From assembly GCF_005405585.1 (NCBI RefSeq), contig NZ_BJEQ01000006.1, positions 1 through 64,000 on the forward strand: a stretch of 64,000 bases of DNA, in the 5' to 3' direction. How positions within the stretch are numbered: position 1 is the stretch's first letter; the number at the start of each line of letters is the position of its first letter. The notes below the pieces were generated by a model that saw only the letters and a list, made by a program, of their open reading frames with translations, searched no databases and was not told the origin of the DNA. Positions 27,724 through 38,352 of this stretch are shown in pieces. The position numbers were made by a program, and so were the translations under genes. Source of the DNA: Agarivorans sp. Toyoura001 (GTDB taxonomy: Bacteria; Pseudomonadota; Gammaproteobacteria; Enterobacterales; Celerinatantimonadaceae).

Positions 27724-28500
27724 TTACGAAAAATAAGCACGAATTTGTTGCCACCAAATACCAAGTTTTTCATGCCATAAGGCATCGTAGCGATGGATAA
27801 ATCGTGCGTCAGGCAAAAATTCATAAAGTTGTTGTTCTCCTTGAATTTCTTTACCCAAATAGTCTGTTGGAACCGGGCTAATATTGCTCGAATACTTATT
27901 AAAGTGTTTTAGCGCTCGTTGCATGTGGGTAGCGCTAGTCACCAAAGCAGTGGGTCGTTGCCCTATATAAGTCGCAATAACCGCGGCTTCTTGTTCAGTA
28001 TCTCTCGCTTTAGGAATAGTGATGATGTTTGCCGGAGGAATGTTGGCTTGCTGCGCAACTTTCTCCATTAGCTCAGCGTTACTGTTAGGATCGCTGCCGC
28101 CATAACCTGACACAATTAAGCGACTTTGAGGATTAACTAAACTCAGCTCAATGCCTTTGATAATGCGAGCAAATGAAGAACGGCTGAGCTGTTCAGTGGG
28201 CGATAGCAGCGGGTCACTTATATGTCCTCCGCCTAGTACCACAACAAAATCAAAGCTATCTACTAATTGACTAGGGGGGAGCACCGCACGTTCTTTTTCT
28301 AACAATTGTTCATTAACCCACCACGGGTTACTGGTCACTATTAATATAAGCAAAGCAGGAAGCAACGTCGCTGCTGCACGATAAGGCCGTTTGGTTAAAC
28401 CAAAGTAAAAAGAAAGTAACAAAAAAAACAACGAAATGTTGAGTGGCATCAACAGCGATCCCAGCCATTTTTTAACGATAAAACCTAAACTTAAGTCCAT
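27724..28500 (-). CDS. elyC: DUF218 envelope biogenesis protein, ElyC-like
   Basis: A 258-residue protein with two N-terminal membrane helices (about residues 15-55) and a YdcF/SanA-type DUF218 domain (FDFVVVLGGGH, RLIVSGYGG, ALVTSATHMQRAL). It resembles E. coli ElyC/YcbC, which helps maintain undecaprenyl-phosphate-dependent peptidoglycan synthesis at low temperature. Length and two-helix layout match. The biochemical activity is unresolved. Confidence 0.8.
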   Translation of the reverse strand: MDLSLGFIVKKWLGSLLMPLNISLFFLLLSFYFGLTKRPYRAAATLLPALLILIVTSNPWWVNEQLLEKERAVLPPSQLVDSFDFVVVLGGGHISDPLLSPTEQLSRSSFARIIKGIELSLVNPQSRLIVSGYGGSDPNSNAELMEKVAQQANIPPANIITIPKARDTEQEAAVIATYIGQRPTALVTSATHMQRALKHFNKYSSNISPVPTDYLGKEIQGEQQLYEFLPDARFIHRYDALWHEKLGIWWQQIRAYFS

Positions 28501-28715
28501 ATAGTGGTTTCTCTCAAATGCGTTGTAGGCATCTTAATTGATTGTGGCTAATGGTGGAAATACGATTACTTAAAATTGACAAAAATAGATGCTTAAACCA
28601 AAAAAGTGCGTTAAATCAAAATTATCCCGATATTTTTTTCTGTCGCTAAAGACAGGTTTGGCTAGTTAGGGTAATCTTCGCTCAATACAGGTATGTAATT
28701 AGCAGTGAGGAAAAT

Positions 28716-29906
28716 ATGTTTGAGCGCGTAACCGCCGCCCCGGCAGATCCTATTCTAGGATTAACCGAAGCTTTTAAAGCTGATCCACGTCCCAACAAGA
28801 TCAATCTTGGTGTTGGTATCTACAAAAACGAAGCGGGTCAAACCCCAGTTTTGGCCACCGTTAAGATTGCAGAAAAACAACTTTTAGAAAACGAAGCCAC
28901 AAAGTCTTACCTCAGTATTGAAGGTAATCCAGCTTATGGCAGCGAAGTTCAAAAGTTATTGTTTGGCGAAAACAGCGAAATTGTAACCAGTCAGCGTGGA
29001 TTTACCGCTCAATCACCAGGTGGAACCGGCGCGCTGCACAATGCAGCTGAGTTTGCCTACAACCATTTGGGTGTTCGTACTGTATGGGTGAGTAATCCAA
29101 CTTGGGCAAACCACGGCAATATCTTTAAAGCCTTAGGCTTAGAAGTTAAAGCATACGATTACTACAATGCTGACACTAAAGATTTAGACTTTGACGCAAT
29201 GCTAAGCTCGCTAGAACAAGTTGCCGAAGGTGACTTAGTGTTGTTCCACGGCTGTTGTCACAACCCTACCGGGATTGACCCAACAACCGAACAGTGGCAA
29301 CAACTTGCTAGCTTAGCCGCCAGCAAAAAAATGCTACCTTTGTTCGACTTTGCATACCAAGGTTTTGCTAAGGGTGTTGAAGAAGACGCTGCTGGCCTGC
29401 GTATTTTTGCCAAAGAGATAAAAGAACTGCTAGTAGCAAGTTCATTTTCTAAAAACTTTGGTTTATACAACGAACGTGTTGGAGCCTTTACCTTAGTCGC
29501 TAGCGACAAAGAGCAAGGCGCAGTAGCATTTAGCCAAGTTAAAGCTGGGATTCGAGCGAACTACTCAAACCCGCCATCACATGGCGCGGCAGTAGTTACG
29601 ACAATTTTGCAAAACCCAGAACTTAAAGCGCAATGGAATGCTGAAGTCGCTGACATGCGTGAGCGAATTAAAGAGATGCGTGATTTGTTTGTGGCAACTT
29701 TAGCTGCCAAAGGCGCAACGGGGGACTATAGCTTCATCCAACGTCAAAACGGTATGTTCTCGTTCTCTGGTTTAAGTAAAGAACAAGTCCAAATCTTAAA
29801 AGAAGAGCACGGTGTTTACATCGTAGGTTCTGGTCGTATCAGCGTAGCCGGTATGACTAAAAACAATATGGAAGCGCTTTGTGCGGCAATTGCTGCAGTA
29901 GTTTAA
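28716..29906 (+). CDS. aspC: aspartate/aromatic aminotransferase
   Basis: A 396-residue fold-type I PLP enzyme that transfers the amino group between aspartate or aromatic amino acids and 2-oxoglutarate. Visible are the N-terminal [20 protein letters not shown], the SPGGTGAL cofactor loop, NPTGIDPT, and the PLP lysine in [16 protein letters not shown]. TyrB is the paralogue; the N-terminus favours AspC. RBS GAGGAAA precedes the ATG. Confidence 0.9.
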   Translation: MFERVTAAPADPILGLTEAFKADPRPNKINLGVGIYKNEAGQTPVLATVKIAEKQLLENEATKSYLSIEGNPAYGSEVQKLLFGENSEIVTSQRGFTAQSPGGTGALHNAAEFAYNHLGVRTVWVSNPTWANHGNIFKALGLEVKAYDYYNADTKDLDFDAMLSSLEQVAEGDLVLFHGCCHNPTGIDPTTEQWQQLASLAASKKMLPLFDFAYQGFAKGVEEDAAGLRIFAKEIKELLVASSFSKNFGLYNERVGAFTLVASDKEQGAVAFSQVKAGIRANYSNPPSHGAAVVTTILQNPELKAQWNAEVADMRERIKEMRDLFVATLAAKGATGDYSFIQRQNGMFSFSGLSKEQVQILKEEHGVYIVGSGRISVAGMTKNNMEALCAAIAAVV

Positions 29907-29912
29907 AGCTTT

Positions 29913-29940
29913 TTGGTTAAGCGCTAAGGCGCTTAACCAA
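29913..29940. terminator. 12-bp perfect hairpin after aspC
   Basis: TTGGTTAAGCGC / GCGCTTAACCAA with loop TAAG lies between convergent genes. It lacks a proper T run, so it may stabilise 3' ends rather than terminate on its own. Confidence 0.55.
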
Positions 29941-29944
29941 ACTT

Positions 29945-31174
29945 TCACCCCACCACTATATTTCTGCCTTTGTTCTTGGCTTTGTATAAAGCGTTATCAG
30001 CCTCTTTAATCACTTCTTCAGCGTTGGCGTGATGGCTAGCTTTTTCTGCCACACCTATGCTCACGGTAATCTGTACAGTATTTTTGGGTTTTGCTTCTTC
30101 GTCCCGAGCGGCTTTGTCACCTTTATCGCGATTGGTTTTATCACGAATGGCAAAGGGCGTTTCCGAGATTATTTCTCTAATATCATCTAAAAAGGCAAGT
30201 GCGTGATCGAGCTTTTTACCTTTGAATAATACTGTGAACTCTTCACCGCCATAACGAAACACTTGGCCGCCGCCTTCTATTTGGTCGAGTTTAGACGCCA
30301 CCATTGCCAGCACGTCGTCGCCAACATCATGGCCGTAGGTATCGTTAAACTTTTTGAAGTGATCAATATCTACCATCGCTAAACTATAATTTTTAGACAT
30401 ACCAGCCAGTTTCTCAAACAACATGCGTCTGCCAAGTAAACCGGTTAGCTCGTCTCGGTAGGCTAACTCGTGTGAAGCGCTAAACCCGCTATACAACATA
30501 ATTAGCATTGACGCCGCGAAGAACACTGAAGAAATCGCTTCTCTGTCGAGAAACGCCAAAGGAAAGACACTGGCGACAAAACTAAAAAACAAACCAATAG
30601 ATAAACTGGTGGGCTGATTTAAAAAGCGAATAAAGGCCAATACCAAACACAATGTGGCTAAGCCAAGAGCGTGCAAGCTGATCACTAAGCCATCTAAAGG
30701 GCGAGGGGGAAACCACTCATCGATAATCCCAAGCAAATCAGTACTGAAGTAATTAATGCTGAGCGAGATAGCAGCTACTTGTATCAAAATAAAGCCGTAA
30801 CTTAACCAAGCTCTGCGCGTTTTACTGCCGTTTTCTCTAATAAACTGGTTTAACACTAAGTTTAATGGGATGAATAGACAGATTAGCGTAAAGGCTGTTT
30901 TCGCCTCGGGCACGTCTAAAGGTTGCTGAAGATAATTGGAAATAATCCAGTAACTAAACGAGTTAACCATGACAACGGTAATAAGCTGCCGACGATTAAA
31001 CTGTAAAGCCAACATAGCGGTAATAGCTGCTAAGCCGTAAGGCATCCAGTAAATGATGTCTCTTGTATTGCTAGACAAAGCTGAGTGCCAAATCAACATA
31101 CCAGCAGCCACAGATAGTATGACTAGAGAAGGAAACACGTTGTAGCTAGTTAGGCGGCTTTCCATAGTTTTCAA
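29945..31174 (-). CDS. membrane diguanylate cyclase (GGDEF)
   Basis: A 409-residue protein with about seven N-terminal hydrophobic helices (residues 12-245) and a C-terminal GGDEF domain. The active site RYGGEEF is intact and DELTGLLGRRMLFE is present, so c-di-GMP synthesis from GTP is expected. The usual RxxD inhibitory site upstream of GGEEF is absent (SKLDQIEGGGQVF). An unusual charged insertion (RDKTNRDKGDKAARDEEAK) interrupts the late part of the domain. It is convergent with aspC and divergent from the HD-GYP gene. Confidence 0.88.
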   Translation of the reverse strand: MKTMESRLTSYNVFPSLVILSVAAGMLIWHSALSSNTRDIIYWMPYGLAAITAMLALQFNRRQLITVVMVNSFSYWIISNYLQQPLDVPEAKTAFTLICLFIPLNLVLNQFIRENGSKTRRAWLSYGFILIQVAAISLSINYFSTDLLGIIDEWFPPRPLDGLVISLHALGLATLCLVLAFIRFLNQPTSLSIGLFFSFVASVFPLAFLDREAISSVFFAASMLIMLYSGFSASHELAYRDELTGLLGRRMLFEKLAGMSKNYSLAMVDIDHFKKFNDTYGHDVGDDVLAMVASKLDQIEGGGQVFRYGGEEFTVLFKGKKLDHALAFLDDIREIISETPFAIRDKTNRDKGDKAARDEEAKPKNTVQITVSIGVAEKASHHANAEEVIKEADNALYKAKNKGRNIVVG

Positions 31175-31341
31175 GTAATTGAGTTTGAGTGGATTTTATC
31201 GAACTATTAATAGATTTTGAATCAATAACGTATGGATAATACGCTTAGCCTCTAAGTTTTTGCCAGCAACACCCTAATACTCTTTGATATTATGCAGTTG
31301 CTGTTCTAATTTTACTGTATCTAAAGAATATGGAGCGACGC

Positions 31342-32880
31342 ATGAGTGACTTTCTTTTCATCGATGATATCGACGAACCAGCTGAAGAAGTTACCAAAGC
31401 AACCTGGAAATTACTTGTCATTGACGACGAAGCCGAAATTCACTCCGTTACTCGCTTAGTTTTATCTGACGTTGAAATAGATGGTTACAAATTGGAGTTT
31501 CTTTCTGCCTATAGTGCGGAAGAAGCGCAAAAAATCTTCCAAGAAAATGACGACATAGCCATCGCCTTAGTAGATGTGGTGATGGAAACTGACCATGCTG
31601 GCTTAGAGTTAGTGCGTTGGATCCGCGAAACCCATCAAAACCATGCTACTCGTTTGATTTTGCGAACAGGTCAACCAGGCCAAGCGCCAGAAGAATCGGT
31701 AATTAAAGATTACGATATCAATGATTACAAAAGTAAAACCGAACTCACGGCAACTAAATTAAAAACCATCACCTACTCAGCGATCCGTTCTTATCGAGAC
31801 ATACTGTTTATTGAACGTCATCGCACCGGTTTATTACAGGTTATCGAATCAACTTCTTTGGTATTGAAAAGTAAAACGCTATACCACTTTGGTTCAGCTG
31901 TACTCAAACAACTGGTTGAGCTTTTCCAGCTAGAAAGCTCCGCAATGTACATTACTACTCTTACCGAAGACGTATTGCGGCATCAGTCTTTTAACGTGTT
32001 AGCTGCTACCGGTGACTTTGTTACCAACGAACACAATGAATACGACTTTGACCAGAGCAAAATTCCAGACAACGTAAAAAGCTTGCTTAAGCGTGCGCTC
32101 GATGAGAAGAAAACCTTAGTAACCGAAGACTGCTACGTAGGTTTTTATCCAACCGATAGTCGCAGTGTGAGCTTGTTATATGTTCAACACGAGAAACCTT
32201 TAGACGACATTGAAAAAGGTTTGTTGGAAGTATTTGCTACTAATATTGCGTTAACCTTTGAAAATCTTACCATTAAAGAGGAAATTCAAGATACCCAAAA
32301 AGAGCTTATCTTTATTATTGGCGACGCCATTGAGCAACGTAGTAAAGAAACTGGGTCACACGTAAAACGCGTATCGTTAATCTGTGAGTTGATGGCGCAA
32401 AAGTTAGATTTTGATGCAGAGTTTGTTGAAGTGTTTAAACACGCGGCCCCATTGCACGACCTAGGAAAAATTGCCATACCTGAGTCTATATTGCATAAAC
32501 CCGGTAAGTTAGATGCCGAAGAATGGAAAATCATGCAAACCCATGCCCAAATAGGTTATGACCTTTTGGCCGACTCAAATAAAATTATTGCTCGATTAGG
32601 CGCTGAAATCTCTCTATGTCACCACGAGAAATGGGATGGAACAGGATACCCTCGTCAGTTGGCCGGTGAAGATATACCATTAGTTGGCCGTATTATGGCG
32701 ATAACCGACGTATTTGATGCGCTAGGGTCTAAACGTTCTTACAAAGAACCGTGGAGTAATGAAGAGATTAAAACCTTTATTACTGAGCAAAAAGGTAAAC
32801 ATTTCGATCCAAAACTGGTTGATATTTTGGTCGAAGATTTCGATGAATTTCTCGAAATAAGAAATACTTACCCAGATTAG
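31342..32880 (+). CDS. response regulator with DUF3369 and HD-GYP domains
   Basis: A 512-residue cytoplasmic protein. It has an N-terminal receiver-like domain (VIDDEAEIHSVTRLVL; phosphoacceptor Asp in ALVDVVM), a central DUF3369 region, and a C-terminal HD-GYP phosphodiesterase (LHDLGKIAIPE, THAQIGYDLL, HHEKWDGTGYP). The catalytic residues look intact, so c-di-GMP hydrolysis is likely. The ATG at 31342 follows GGAGCG; an ATG at 31330 overlaps that ribosome site and is unlikely. Divergently placed from a diguanylate cyclase, giving an opposed pair. Confidence 0.9.
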   Translation: MSDFLFIDDIDEPAEEVTKATWKLLVIDDEAEIHSVTRLVLSDVEIDGYKLEFLSAYSAEEAQKIFQENDDIAIALVDVVMETDHAGLELVRWIRETHQNHATRLILRTGQPGQAPEESVIKDYDINDYKSKTELTATKLKTITYSAIRSYRDILFIERHRTGLLQVIESTSLVLKSKTLYHFGSAVLKQLVELFQLESSAMYITTLTEDVLRHQSFNVLAATGDFVTNEHNEYDFDQSKIPDNVKSLLKRALDEKKTLVTEDCYVGFYPTDSRSVSLLYVQHEKPLDDIEKGLLEVFATNIALTFENLTIKEEIQDTQKELIFIIGDAIEQRSKETGSHVKRVSLICELMAQKLDFDAEFVEVFKHAAPLHDLGKIAIPESILHKPGKLDAEEWKIMQTHAQIGYDLLADSNKIIARLGAEISLCHHEKWDGTGYPRQLAGEDIPLVGRIMAITDVFDALGSKRSYKEPWSNEEIKTFITEQKGKHFDPKLVDILVEDFDEFLEIRNTYPD

Positions 32881-32952
32881 CGCTAAGTTAGTTCTAGTTA
32901 ACCTTTCTGATTGAGTTTTTGCTTAATTTAGCGCATGCTCCATAGATTACTT

Positions 32953-32979
32953 GCTTAGCCAATCTGGCTAAGCTTTTTT
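32953..32979 (+). terminator. terminator after the HD-GYP gene
   Basis: GCTTAGCC / GGCTAAGC with loop AATCT and TTTTTT. The T run touches the most upstream ATG of the next frame, which argues that yaeQ starts further downstream. Confidence 0.88.
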
Positions 32980-32997
32980 ATGACTATGGGCACAATT

Positions 32998-33528
32998 GTG
33001 GCGCTAAAACCAACTATCTATAAGTTACGAATTTCACTGTCAGATTTGAATCGAAATTATTACGACACACTTAACTTAACCATTGCCCAACACCCCTCCG
33101 AAACCTTAGAACGAATGATGGCGCGCACCATGGCTTTTTGTCATAGCGCAGAACAAGGTTTAGAATTTACTAAAGGGCTTAGTGAAATAGAAGAACCAGA
33201 TATTTGGTTAAAGTCTTTAGAAAACGACACCAAAGTATGGGTAGATGTAGGCGAACCGACACCAGAGCGCATGAAAAAGGCTTCTCGTTCAGCTGAGTTA
33301 GCTAAGGTATATACCTTTAACGCTAAGTCAGATACTTGGTGGCAGCAAACAGAAAATAAAGTTAATCAATTAGCGGTTCAGGTTTGGCAATTTGACTGGC
33401 AAGAAATAAGCACTTTAGCCTCTTTTGTTAAACGTACCATGGATCTATCGGTAACCATTACCGAAGAATCAGCTTACGTAACCTCAGACGACAATGAGAT
33501 AGAAATTCACTGGCGCAGTTTAAAATAA
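32998..33528 (+). CDS. yaeQ: YaeQ family protein
   Basis: A protein of about 176 residues, of the YaeQ family, which has a PD-(D/E)XK-like fold and unknown cellular role. Recognised by HPSETLERMMARTMAF, WVDVGEPTPERMKKASR and the conserved QVWQFDWQEI region. I place the start at GTG 32998 (VALKPTIYKLR) because this aligns with the usual N-terminus MALKATIYK. ATGs at 32980 and 32986 sit against the preceding terminator and lack a ribosome site, but cannot be excluded. A terminator follows. Confidence 0.82.
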   Translation: MALKPTIYKLRISLSDLNRNYYDTLNLTIAQHPSETLERMMARTMAFCHSAEQGLEFTKGLSEIEEPDIWLKSLENDTKVWVDVGEPTPERMKKASRSAELAKVYTFNAKSDTWWQQTENKVNQLAVQVWQFDWQEISTLASFVKRTMDLSVTITEESAYVTSDDNEIEIHWRSLK

Positions 33529-33537
33529 GTTTAAACA

Positions 33538-33560
33538 AGGAAGCTTCGGCTTCCTTTTTT
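33538..33560 (+). terminator. terminator after yaeQ
   Basis: GGAAGC-TTCG-GCTTCC with a UUCG-type tetraloop followed by seven T. Confidence 0.92.
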
Positions 33561-33892
33561 TATCCACAACATTTCTTGTACTTTTTACCACTGCCGCAGT
33601 GACAAGGATCATTACGTTTAGGCGTCGTAGCAAAAGTAGTAGTGGTTGGCTTGTTGAGCAAAACGTCTAAGGCTTGAGTATTTTCTTCCGATGACGCATC
33701 AACGATAACCTCAACCGCAAGTTGGTGTTCGTCTGCGAGTGCCACAACAGCCACTTTTCTCTCTTCGGTTTGAACAGTCAAATTCAATGGGTTTTCACTT
33801 GTGCCCAACTTTGCAGCTCGCTTGGTCGTAAAACCAAAACTTTCATACTTCGGCTTTTTCTCGATTCGGCCCTTATAAAAAAACTTAGACAT
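33560..33892 (-). CDS. SEC-C metal-binding motif protein (PBPRA1643-type)
   Basis: A 110-residue protein ending in a zinc-binding SEC-C motif (NDPCHCGSGKKYKKCCG), with a short basic N-terminal domain MSKFFYKGRIEKKPKY. It resembles the PBPRA1643 family of small SWIM/SEC-C proteins known in marine gammaproteobacteria. Function is unknown; SEC-C tails often mediate protein or SecB-like contacts. The ATG at 33892 follows GGGGAAAT, so the 25 upstream in-frame residues are not part of it. Confidence 0.85.
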   Translation of the reverse strand: MSKFFYKGRIEKKPKYESFGFTTKRAAKLGTSENPLNLTVQTEERKVAVVALADEHQLAVEVIVDASSEENTQALDVLLNKPTTTTFATTPKRNDPCHCGSGKKYKKCCG

Positions 33893-34144
33893 AATTTCCC
33901 CAAAAAAGTAATTAGCAGCAGGCTTATACAGCATATGCATTGGCAAATAAACGGTAAATAATTGCACATAAGGATTTAGTCGCTAAAGCCTGATGTACAT
34001 CAGTAAAACGCTTGCAGATTTGCGTTCAAACTCTTGTTAAAAAGTGACCAATAATTGTCTTCCTACTATGCTTAATAACATTAGCTTTATCATGGTTTTA
34101 ACGCTTCGTTTTGTTGCTTGAGCATTTTTGAAGAAGGAAGATAT

Positions 34145-35791
34145 ATGTTTGCCAATCGTTTTACATTACAAACCCGGCTCATATTTGCCGTGCTGTTACC
34201 TTGTATAGCACTACTAGTTGTGGGGATGACAAGTTTAAACAGTATGTCCAAGATTCAACAAAAGGCGGAACAGTTGTATCTCAATACCTCTGCGCCGATG
34301 CGGTCGATGGGAGAGGTGGCGTCAAGAATACCGAGAATGCGTGTGGGTATAGATATGATGTTGTTACAGGAAACCTCTTTACGAGATAAAAAAGGTGTAA
34401 CAACAAGGGTAAGAGAAACCCGCCAAGAAGACATTATAGAAATGCGAGAGGCATTTCAAAATGCGGTAGACGCTCAAGTTAATCGGCAACGCCGTAAAGA
34501 AGTAGAGCAACTGCTCCGTCAATTCGAGAATATGGTCAAAAATGAGCTAGAGCCCATGTTAGTCGCATTTGAAAAAAAGGACTTGAACACGGCGAAAGAC
34601 ATATATCAGAACAGATATGCTAAAACCTACGGCACAATGCGCAAAGAGACATCGGCAATTATGGACTCTTTGCTTGAGCAAGCTAAAGAGCAACACGAGC
34701 AAAGCTTAAGTAGCTACGCTAGCGGTCAGTTTTTAATGAGTATCATCATTGGCTTAGGCTTAATCATTTCGTTTGTTGTATCTTCCTATATTGTTCTTAG
34801 TTTGAAACGCCGAGTGGGCTATTTACAAACCACCATTGCTTCGGCTGCCGATAACATGGCACTAGACACTCGCATAGAGCTATCTGGAAATGATGAAATT
34901 AATGCCATTGGCACTAGTTTCAATAGCTTTATTTCTAAAATCCATCACGCAATAAAAGAAGTCGCCTCCAGTTCTAATGAACTTGCTAATACAGCAATAG
35001 AAGTTCAGCACCGAGCTCAATCAACGCAAACAAACTGTACGACTTCTCGAGATAGAACCGTACAGGTAGCCACCGCTATTCATGAATTAGGGGCAACGGT
35101 AGGTGAAATTGCTGGAAACGCCTCACAGGCTGCTGAAGTGGCCAAAGAAGCAACCCACCAATCTAAGCATGGCGGTGAAACTGTAGCCAATGTGCGAGAG
35201 CAGATTTCGGTGCTCACCGATGAGTTAGGCCAGGCTACTGAAGTAGTAGAATCGTTAGCTAACCAAGTAGGTGAAATCAGCTCTATTTTGGACACCATTC
35301 GCAGTATTTCTGATCAAACTAACTTACTCGCGCTCAATGCGGCCATTGAAGCTGCACGAGCTGGCGAACAAGGCCGAGGTTTTGCGGTTGTTGCAGACGA
35401 AGTAAGAAACCTAGCAAGCCGCTCTGCGGGCTCTACCGAAGAAATCCAGAACATGATTAATCGACTACAAGGCGAATCATCTCGGGCTGTAAATGCAATG
35501 TCTCAAGGGCGCGAACAGAGTTTACTAGTGGTAGAACAAGCTGAAAATGCCAACAACTCCTTGGTTCAGATCAGCGAGCATATAGAGCACATTAATGATC
35601 AAAACATTCAAGTGGCTACTGCAACAGAAGAGCAATCGAGCGTGGTGGGCGAAATCAATCGTAATGTTGAAGATATTAATCAGCTTACAGTAGAAACTGC
35701 CGACGTAGCCGAGCAACTAAACGACACCAGCAGCCACTTACAGCGCCTGTCTAATCAGCTTGATCAGTTAGTTGGCTCGTTCAAATTGTAG
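34145..35791 (+). CDS. methyl-accepting chemotaxis protein
   Basis: A 548-residue transmembrane receptor. It has a first helix (about residues 8-30), a periplasmic four-helix-bundle sensor of about 160 residues, a second helix ([22 protein letters not shown]), a HAMP domain and a long cytoplasmic coiled coil. The hairpin tip is [25 protein letters not shown]. There is no NWETF-type pentapeptide at the C-terminus. The ligand is unknown. The ATG at 34145 follows GAAGGAAG. Confidence 0.93.
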   Translation: MFANRFTLQTRLIFAVLLPCIALLVVGMTSLNSMSKIQQKAEQLYLNTSAPMRSMGEVASRIPRMRVGIDMMLLQETSLRDKKGVTTRVRETRQEDIIEMREAFQNAVDAQVNRQRRKEVEQLLRQFENMVKNELEPMLVAFEKKDLNTAKDIYQNRYAKTYGTMRKETSAIMDSLLEQAKEQHEQSLSSYASGQFLMSIIIGLGLIISFVVSSYIVLSLKRRVGYLQTTIASAADNMALDTRIELSGNDEINAIGTSFNSFISKIHHAIKEVASSSNELANTAIEVQHRAQSTQTNCTTSRDRTVQVATAIHELGATVGEIAGNASQAAEVAKEATHQSKHGGETVANVREQISVLTDELGQATEVVESLANQVGEISSILDTIRSISDQTNLLALNAAIEAARAGEQGRGFAVVADEVRNLASRSAGSTEEIQNMINRLQGESSRAVNAMSQGREQSLLVVEQAENANNSLVQISEHIEHINDQNIQVATATEEQSSVVGEINRNVEDINQLTVETADVAEQLNDTSSHLQRLSNQLDQLVGSFKL

Positions 35792-35888
35792 CTATAGGAG
35801 AGATTTTTACTCACCATATGTTGGTTAGCCGTGCTACAAGCAGGACTGACCAACAGAAGGTGTAAAGTTGCACATCTTTTCACAAGCC

Positions 35889-35916
35889 AAAAAAAGCCAC
35901 TAAATCAATTAGTGGC
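35889..35916 (-). terminator. terminator in the 35.8-36.1 kb intergenic region
   Basis: GCCACTAA-ATCAA-TTAGTGGC, followed on the minus strand by a T run (plus-strand A run). It probably ends the transcript of the two small minus-strand genes at 36115-36932. I see nothing else convincing in the 323-base gap. Confidence 0.7.
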
Positions 35917-36114
35917 AACAAAAGGCAAAATTGTTCAACTAGCATGTAGGTTAGGGGGGCAAGTAGATAAACTACTTAGTCCCTAGCAACTTAACAGAAC
36001 GCGAGTACTGATTAGTTAAGTAAATTAAAGCACTTACTGGCTGATTTGGTTACTGTTACATTTAACAGTTTGACAAAGTTTATCCAATCAACTAGCAAGC
36101 TGTTTAGAACGGAT

Positions 36115-36597
36115 TTATTGGCAAACCAAGCTGGGTTGGTCATTCAACAGCCAAGATATCCATCGCCTGCGGGAGTTTAAAACAAAACTTTCTTCAGTGT
36201 TTATCCCACTCACTAAGTATCCGTCTGCTGGCAAAGATTCGTCAGCGCGTCTAAATACCCAATTGTCACTTGTTACAGGTTTACCGATAAGTAGCTGATG
36301 ATTTAACTGCGGATTTGTGATTGCGATCTCTAATCCTGTTTGTTTAACAATACCAATATGTGTTTTGGTTAAGTCTCCAATGGCAATAGGCATATCAATT
36401 GAACATTGTTCCCCGGCTTCATTAACAATCGAGTATTGCCCTTCGCCTACGCGCCCCTGTAACCAAAGCAAATTGCCTTCAGTTGTATGTTTTACCTTTA
36501 AAACACCCAACACTTTAAGAGGATTTAAATCAATAGTGGCTGCTTGCCCAGTAAACGCAGCAGCTATTAGTACTAATGTGAAAAGTATGTTTCTCAT
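36115..36597 (-). CDS. hypothetical exported protein
   Basis: A 160-residue protein with a signal peptide (MRNILFTLVLIAAAFTGQAA) and a mature part with predicted beta structure and two Cys. I do not recognise the family. The gene overlaps the upstream DUF805 gene by one base (TAATG), so the two are translationally coupled and probably act in the envelope. Confidence 0.7.
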   Translation of the reverse strand: MRNILFTLVLIAAAFTGQAATIDLNPLKVLGVLKVKHTTEGNLLWLQGRVGEGQYSIVNEAGEQCSIDMPIAIGDLTKTHIGIVKQTGLEIAITNPQLNHQLLIGKPVTSDNWVFRRADESLPADGYLVSGINTEESFVLNSRRRWISWLLNDQPSLVCQ

Positions 36598-36932
36598 TAT
36601 ACGTACCTCATAGTTTGTGGTGGAATGACGCTAGACAAACACAGCAAATAAACGAGTAGAAAAGGCCCCGCAACGGGCAGTACAAATATCCAGCTCCACC
36701 AGCCAGGTTTACCTGCGTCATGTAAGCGGCGAACGATGGCTGCTAGCATCGGAATAAAACTAACAAGGTTGTAGGCGGTGTCTAGCCATTCTGCATTTGG
36801 CACGGTAATAGCCAATACAATAAGCGCCAAACAGATAAGACAGTGAATCAACATAAACATCCAAAACTCTTGTTTGGTTGAGTATCCCGAAAAATCAAAG
36901 TAACGCTGCCAAGCTGAAATATAAAAATTCAT
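36597..36932 (-). CDS. DUF805 inner-membrane protein
   Basis: A 111-residue protein with three hydrophobic helices and the DUF805 signature: aromatic N-terminus WQRYFDFSGYSTKQEFW, and RRLHDAGKPGWW. It is like E. coli YhaH/YhaI; function unknown. First gene of a two-gene unit with the exported protein that follows. Confidence 0.85.
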   Translation of the reverse strand: MNFYISAWQRYFDFSGYSTKQEFWMFMLIHCLICLALIVLAITVPNAEWLDTAYNLVSFIPMLAAIVRRLHDAGKPGWWSWIFVLPVAGPFLLVYLLCLSSVIPPQTMRYV

Positions 36933-37117
36933 ACACTTATTCCTATTGCTAAATGAGTAAGCCTTAGTGTGGCCATGTCTTCATCAAAAACGTCCTCAAA
37001 CGGGTTTTAGTACGTGCTAAAACCTGTTTTTGTTGGTTAAGGGCTAGGTAATCAGCGCGCTAGCAGATATTGTTATGAGCAACCGTTTACAAATTTAGTA
37101 CAGGTTTTTAATTAACT

Positions 37118-38149
37118 ATGCTGGCTATCCCGGTGCCTTTTGTCGTGTCGTTATTGCTTAGTTTAATGGCGATAATTTTGTATGTGCGTTCACCAGACCA
37201 AGCTAAAACTAGCTGCTTGTTTTTGGCTGTGTGTGCAATAACCACAGCAATAGTTGGGCTACGTTGGACGGTAAATTGGCCCTTGTTGCAATATACACAG
37301 CCAGTTTTAGCGTCCTTAATACCTGTTATAGCTTGGTATTGTTTTACAAAGAGCAGCAGAACAACGCGGTTCTTAACGCTGCGCCACATACTAGGCCCAG
37401 CGTTAGTGTTATTAGCGGTATTAAGCCAAACTTTGTGGACTCCGCCTTTAGATGCCCTTATAACCTCTATATATGTAGTTTATGGCATAGCACTGTTACG
37501 CCATGCTAGCCAAAACACTTTGTTAATCAATATATCCTTAAGCCGTTGGGAAGGGGTAAAAAAAGCAGAACACCTAGCGGGTTGGATGCTCTTAGCATCA
37601 GCAGCTATAGACTCGATAGTATCTTTAGATTTCATGTTTAATCATGGCAGTTTTTCTTTGCTCATTGTGACTATTGGGCACCTTTTCTTACTACCGGTAT
37701 TGTCTTTTGCGGTGGTCGTTATTGGCGTAAGCACGCCAAGCCAAGAAAAACACTCAGGGAGCAGTACATCAGAGGTTAGTGAAGAGAACTCCAATCAGGA
37801 AATGTTCGCGGAACAAGCACAAGATATAGTTAATCAATTAGAGCTGTTGTTGGATGGAAAAAAAATATACTTGGACCCAGATTTAACCTTGTCTAAGTTA
37901 TCAAGAAAACTCATTATCCCTGCTAAAAAGATCTCAATTGCGGTAAACCTGATTCATAAGAAAAATATCTCTAAGTTAGTTAACGAATACCGTATTAAGC
38001 ACGCGCAACGAAACTTGTTAAGTACCGACCATACCGTGACTCAGGTATTTATGAGCTCTGGTTTTCAGACAAAATCTAATTTTAACCGAGAGTTTTCTCG
38101 AATATCCGGTTGCACTCCCAGCGAGTATAGAAAGCAAAACAACACATAG
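37118..38149 (+). CDS. membrane-bound AraC-family regulator
   Basis: A 343-residue protein with about six or seven N-terminal hydrophobic helices (residues 1-205), an acidic linker, and a C-terminal AraC DNA-binding domain with two helix-turn-helix units (LTLSKLSRKLIIPAKKISIAVN; VTQVFMSSGFQTKSNFNREF, then GCTPSEYRK). This one-component membrane sensor type is common in marine bacteria. The signal and targets are unknown. The ribosome site is weak. Confidence 0.85.
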   Translation: MLAIPVPFVVSLLLSLMAIILYVRSPDQAKTSCLFLAVCAITTAIVGLRWTVNWPLLQYTQPVLASLIPVIAWYCFTKSSRTTRFLTLRHILGPALVLLAVLSQTLWTPPLDALITSIYVVYGIALLRHASQNTLLINISLSRWEGVKKAEHLAGWMLLASAAIDSIVSLDFMFNHGSFSLLIVTIGHLFLLPVLSFAVVVIGVSTPSQEKHSGSSTSEVSEENSNQEMFAEQAQDIVNQLELLLDGKKIYLDPDLTLSKLSRKLIIPAKKISIAVNLIHKKNISKLVNEYRIKHAQRNLLSTDHTVTQVFMSSGFQTKSNFNREFSRISGCTPSEYRKQNNT

Positions 38150-38352
38150 CCTTCGCCAGTAATGTCAAAAGCAAATATGTTGCCTACAAACCAAGACCCT
38201 CTAACACCTTTCGTGGTTTGATAGGTCAAAGCCTTGGTTACTAATGAATTTTCATAAATTCAAAATCTCTAGTCTTTAACTGGGCTATGATTATTATTGT
38301 TTCTAATTATTACGGTTTTTCCACTTAGCCACGTTATCGAAGGGATTCAACA